The notes below the pieces were generated by a model that worked only from the letters and a program-made list of their open reading frames with translations, had not been told where the DNA came from and ran no database searches. From Mesorhabditis belari (lineage: Eukaryota > Nematoda > Chromadorea > Rhabditida > Rhabditidae): DNA of 64,000 nucleotides. Of the stretch, positions 59,776-64,000 are shown piece after piece; position 1 is the stretch's first letter, and every line of letters starts with the position of its first letter. Both the position numbers and the translations under genes were made by a program. Location of the stretch: NCBI GenBank assembly GCA_958450365.1, contig CAUEEP010000078.1, forward strand, positions 1-64,000, read 5' to 3'.

Positions 59776-61754
59776 TTTTGCTTTTATCTATCGTCAAATT
59801 CAAATCAATAATCTCTTTCTCTTTCGTGACAAAATAGCTTTAAAGGAGTTTAATTTGCAATTTGTTTAATTACGAATTTGCAAAGAAAACTCTGAAAGTT
59901 GAAAAACTTGAAATCTTAAAAATTGACTGAACAAAACAGCTTTGTACTAACAAAACTAACAAAACCGTTTTCTATTTGTAAATGTCTCCAAAAACAGACC
60001 ACTTATTTCGACGGTCCACCAAAATGGACCAGAAGAGAGGAAATTTTGCAAGAATATAGATTGATTTTGCTAGAATTTCTTTCTCCGGAAATAGTTCAGT
60101 GCCAACAAGTGTATTTGTGTGTCGATGACCACCTTTTGTGAAAGAAAATGAAAGAAAAGGAGAAACTTTTTCTTTTTCATTTCCTTTACTGCTTTCCGCA
60201 CAAAAGATTCACACTGAGGAGTCGGATTTCAAAAAAGAAAAAGAAGAAGAAGAAGCTCATTCTCTGCACCTTTTCCAGTCCTCCGACTCTGTCCTTTGAA
60301 AAGTCCCGGGATTACTGGTCAATAACAATTTAACGAACAATTGAAAGAAAAAAAAAGCAAACTACAAAAGTTCAGCTTTATGTTTTTAGTTTAAAATCAA
60401 CTTCTAGACTTAGATTTCTTCTAGAATTGAGTTAAAATTTAGATTTGAAAAATTCCCCGACTTTTGCACAGTAAGATTCTGTATTCTAGTGATTAAAAAG
60501 TTAACCGAAAGCTGGAGAACTTGCTTTCTTGTAATAATCTAGAAGATATGGATTAAAAACATAATCGTAAACGTTTTCGAGAGATGAATGACTGATGAAA
60601 ATGCAAACATTGGTACAAAATTGTGTTGTGATTATTGTTTTTGGTATTGTTTCGTTTGCAGCAACTTTACCTCAAGTTTACTTAACGATTATACAATTCA
60701 AATTCAAAATCTTAACAAGTTACAGCTTTAATTTGTTTTACTTTACTGTACTTTGACTTCTTTACCATACTTTAAGCCAAAGATCTTGATGCTTGATCTC
60801 AAATTAGCTTGGCAATTGAATACTGTAACTAAAAACAAAAAGAAATAGAATCGGTGCCTAGGAAAAAGTTAATCGAAAAAGGAGGATCGCATCGAAAATA
60901 AAAGCATTGTTTGTGTCCCCCAAAAAGGCAATATGGGGAAAAGGGGGCGAAACGGGACAAGGACAAGGCATCCATTGCCTCTTTTAGCCTGGACCTCAGC
61001 CTCAGAGAGCCCAGAGAGCGCCCGCCGCGGGCCACTCATCGATTCTAGCCTCATTCTAGCCACATTTCTTGAGATCTCCTCATTTCCCTTATCTTTCTAT
61101 GCTTTTTTTTCTAACTCATCCTTTAGACTCTTTTAGTTCTCTTTTAGTTCTCTTTTGGCTCTCCTTTGATTCTCTTTTAGTTCTCTTTTAGCTTCAGAGT
61201 CTAAGCCTCTCTTATCCTTTCCCCCATTCCCCCCTTTTTCCAACTTTTTCCAATGCACTCCGGATTCGTGTCAACCCAGTAAACTCCTTTGGATTACCAG
61301 TATAGTTGCAGAAAAAAAAGTTTCGTTTTTCGGGCAGAAATAAAATATTATAGCGGGATAAACGAAAAAAAAAAGTTCTATATAGTTTTTGGGGGTTTGA
61401 ACGTGTTTTTTGGGAATTAAATGAATTGAACGAGAGAACGGGAAGCTGTTAACTCTAAAATTTTAATCTTTAACTTGAATCTGAACTGAGTCCTTTGATA
61501 AAGAATTCAAAGTACAGTAATGAATGTAGTAATGTAAAGTAGTGTAAAGTAATGTAAAGTAAAACAGTAAAGTAACAGAGAACAATGAGCAAGAGCTTAA
61601 TGCTGAAATGAAGCACGTTAGATTTTTGTTTTCATAGAAATTATGTGACAGACTTGTTTCAAATTCTCTAGCAAACGTTGTAGCTTCTTGGCTGGATGTA
61701 CATGTGTGTAAAATGTAACATAATAAGACTACTATATAGAACAGTGATTTACTG

Positions 61755-62213
61755 AAGTACCAGTACAGTACACTGGTAACTCTTTACCAGTACAGTACAC
61801 TGGTAAGTCTGTACCAGTACAGTACACTGGTAACTCTTTACCAGTACAGTACACTGGTAACTCTTTACCAGTACAGTACACTGGTAACTCTTTACCAGTA
61901 CAGTACACTGGTAACTCTTTACCAGTACAGTACACTGGTAAGTCTGTACCAGTACAGTACACTGGTAAGTCTGTACCAGTACAGTACACTGGTAACTCTT
62001 TACCAGTACAGTACACTGGTAAGTCTGTACCAGTACAGTACACTGGTAACTCTTTACCAGTACAGTACACTGGTAACTCTTTACCAGTACAGTACACTGG
62101 TAACTCTTTACCAGTACAGTACACTGGTAAGTCTGTACCAGTACAGTACACTGGTAACTCTTTACCAGTACAGTACACTGGTAACTCTTTACCAGTACAG
62201 TACACTGGTAACT
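61755..62213. repeat. 27-bp minisatellite with an internal palindrome, ~17 units
   Basis: The unit is gtaactctttaccagtacag followed by tacactg. Within each, CCAGTACAGTACACTGG is a near-palindrome with CCAGT/ACTGG arms. Two unit types alternate (aactcttta and aagtctgta). The 27-bp period keeps a minus-strand frame open throughout (YCTGKELPV / YCTGTDLPV). It has an ATG, but the frame is only repeat, so I treat it as non-coding. Confidence 0.9.
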
Positions 62214-62377
62214 AGTACTGCAAGACTAGCTCAACCTCAATCTAGTCCCTATACTTTGGTAACAAAACTAGCTTGCAAATAGCCATAGCCAAATAAGAAT
62301 CAATCTAATCCTATCATTAATTTGCTTCTCACAAATTTCCCCATCGGTTTCTTGTCATAGAAACTAAAGAAGATTGG

Positions 62378-62577
62378 TAAAGGATTGGTCGCTTTTGGAG
62401 GGGAATTCCCTTGAGGATCCAAGATGAAGCAGTAGCAGAACCAAAAAAAGCACAAAAAAAGTCTATTGATGTCCCCAGAAGATCTTTTCTTTCTTTAGTT
62501 GATGGCTTTGATGACCCTCTTGAAAGAGAAAACAATATTTCACCTAAAAGAACTCTCCAAAAAATGACAAAATGCTA
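62378..62577 (+). CDS. Unrecognised coding-like ORF, about 65 residues, no start codon
   Basis: After a TAA at about 62375 the frame is open to TAA at about 62575. Its composition is protein-like (IGRFWRGIPLRIQDEAVAEP, then KKSIDVPRRSFLSLVDGFDD). No acceptor is obvious. A fragment of its sequence (tgatgtcccc / ctttctttagttgatggc) recurs near 63550-63580, so it may be part of a dispersed element. Confidence 0.3.
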
Positions 62578-62872
62578 AAAGGAACACTCATTTTTCAAAA
62601 TCCTTTCTTTCGGATATGCACTGGAAATGTTTGTTTAGGGATCGAGTTACAAAAGTTGTGTTTCTTTATGAGATTTTGGGATTACTGTAGAATAAAGGTA
62701 AAGCAGAAGTTAGAAGTTAGAAAACTAGAAGTTAGAAAACAAAACAAGACAAAAAAGGCTAAAACAAAACAAGATTTGATTGAATCTGAATCTGGACAAA
62801 ATTCTGAAGCAAATTTTCTGAATAGCTGAATATCTTGATAGAAAATTTCGTTTTTAAAGACATTCTATTAAT

Positions 62873-63005
62873 TGAAGAGCTTGAGAGCTTGAGAGCTTGA
62901 GAGCTTGAGAGCTTGAGAGCTTGAGAGCTTGAGAGCTTGAGAGCTTGAGAGCTTGAGAGCTTGAGAGCTTGAGAGCTTGAGAGCTTGAGAGCTTGAGAGC
63001 TTGAG
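62873..63005. repeat. 8-bp tandem repeat, GAGCTTGA, about 16 units
   Basis: Perfect (gagcttga)n for about 130 bp. The unit is short and uniform. Confidence 0.95.
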
Positions 63006-63387
63006 ATTTTAACTAAATACGAAACATATTAACTCAAAAAGATTCCATAAAGTTCTTTCTTTGAGGCTTTTCAATCTATGAGCTGAATCCGTTGCCCATT
63101 CTCCTTGATACGACAGCCGACAATCATTTGTCTTCTTAAGAGAAAATCCATAGGATCTTGTTTGGGAGCTCAATTCAGCAGTCAGTGCCTCGAGAATTCC
63201 CAATTTTCCCTGCTACCCCCGGAAAGCAGAAAGAAGAAAGACCAACGAAAGGGAATTGACTTCAGGGAAAAGAAAAGAAGTCATTTCGATCATCCCATTG
63301 ACACCACAATTCACTTTAATTTGAAGCAATGGGTGAATTGGAAGAATGGGGGAACAAGCGTTTAATATGTTTCTTGAATTAACAAAC

Positions 63388-63442
63388 TATAAGCTATTGC
63401 TATAAATAGCTATCTATAGCTATATATAGCAATAGCTTATAG
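63388..63442. other. Palindrome able to form a cruciform
   Basis: The arms ctataagctattgctata and tatagcaatagcttatag are exact inverse copies around a TAGCTATC-rich centre that is itself self-complementary. Another ctatctatatatagctata run follows at 63451-63471. Confidence 0.8.
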
Positions 63443-64000
63443 TCCAGTTCAATCTATCTATATATAGCTATACTACAAGCTGCTGTAGTTATTCCAGTAG
63501 TAAACTAGACTTGCAGAAAACTCTCTCTAGATAATCTCGTAGTCTATTCATGTCCTCAGAAGCTCTTTTTTTTCTTTAGTTGATGGCAAAATCCTTTACG
63601 TACAAAATCCAAGAACAAGAGTTGGGCTGGAGATTGAAAAAAGGCTAATCTAATAGCAAGGTTAAGTTAAAAAAATGTAGGTGATGTGAAAGAATAGCTG
63701 TTTTACTATTCGTTCTAGAATCTACAGTTGAATAAGCAAAGTATTTCGGTTTTTTTAAAGTACAAACTAAAGATCAGTAAGTTAACAAAGCCTAAACGAT
63801 GTTCAGAACTGGAAGATAATCTAGAATTCTTTCTCACGTTATGAATAGAATTCTTTCTCACGTTAGTTAGCTTCATTTCAAGTCCGCAATGTTACAATGT
63901 ATAAATTCTGGATAAAGTATCAATCTATAAAAGAAAAACGAAGCCCTAAAGCCGTAGAAATCAATCGAATAAAAATATTATTAGGTTGTCCAGTTATAAA

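Larger units (their letters stand above)
54931..64000. other. Nine-kilobase stretch with no supported gene
   Basis: No multi-exon gene could be assembled on either strand. Apart from the repeats, MITE, palindrome and one ORF listed separately, I see AT-rich sequence with homopolymer purine runs (58100, 59160, 60230) and short lysine- or phenylalanine-rich frames that I do not accept as genes. Degenerate TTCTCTTTTAG units occur near 61120-61195. Confidence 0.5.

Noticed and set aside
61732..62205. 157-residue YCTGKELPV repeat protein
   Set aside because: It is created by the 27-bp minisatellite. Only the repeat is translated. Kept as a low-interest finding, not a gene.

Overview
The window looks like a stretch of an AT-rich nematode genome. 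Three things support this. Genes are split into many exons with TTTCAG-type acceptors. An intron carries a tract of TTAGGC hexamers, the nematode telomere unit. The recognisable genes have nematode and other animal orthologues. There is no sign of bacterial organisation. Most of the sequence is intron, minisatellite and short inverted-repeat transposon.

Layout. At 3-230 (+) is the 3' end of an unrecognised gene, and at 1345-2131 (+) a possible four-exon gene end. An MKK4-type MAP kinase kinase lies on the minus strand at 3997-8171, with a likely alternative first exon at 13634-13755. Its kinase domain is recognisable from end to end, but single-base lesions break the frame in two exons and one splice acceptor. 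From 14 to 21 kb there are repeats and Tc1/mariner relics. A SET/MYND (SMYD-type) lysine methyltransferase gene occupies 21391-27938 (minus). Three of the window's five identical initiator tRNA-Met genes sit in its first intron, and the other two follow at 30.1-30.4 kb. A DD37D mariner relic lies at 29.0-29.5 kb. The 5' half of a type II phosphatidylinositol 4-kinase gene is at 32412-34932 (+); its catalytic exons are not found downstream.

From about 37.54 to 54.93 kb (minus) a single gene of about 35 exons encodes a rootletin (CROCC / C. elegans CHE-10) protein of roughly 2,300 residues. It consists of long coiled coils interrupted by glycine-rich linkers that reuse the same short motifs. 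Its introns hold many palindromic MITEs. From 54.9 to 64 kb I find no convincing gene, only tandem arrays, a palindromic MITE and a cruciform-like palindrome.

The genes form no operon or pathway. They cover stress-MAPK signalling, protein methylation, endosomal phosphoinositide kinase, ciliary rootlet and translation initiation. The most interesting signals are the linker motifs in rootletin, the clustered lesions in an otherwise complete MAPKK, its alternative docking-motif first exons, the initiator tRNA cluster inside a host intron, and a 21-nt microexon. Exon ends were read by eye and may be off by a base or two.
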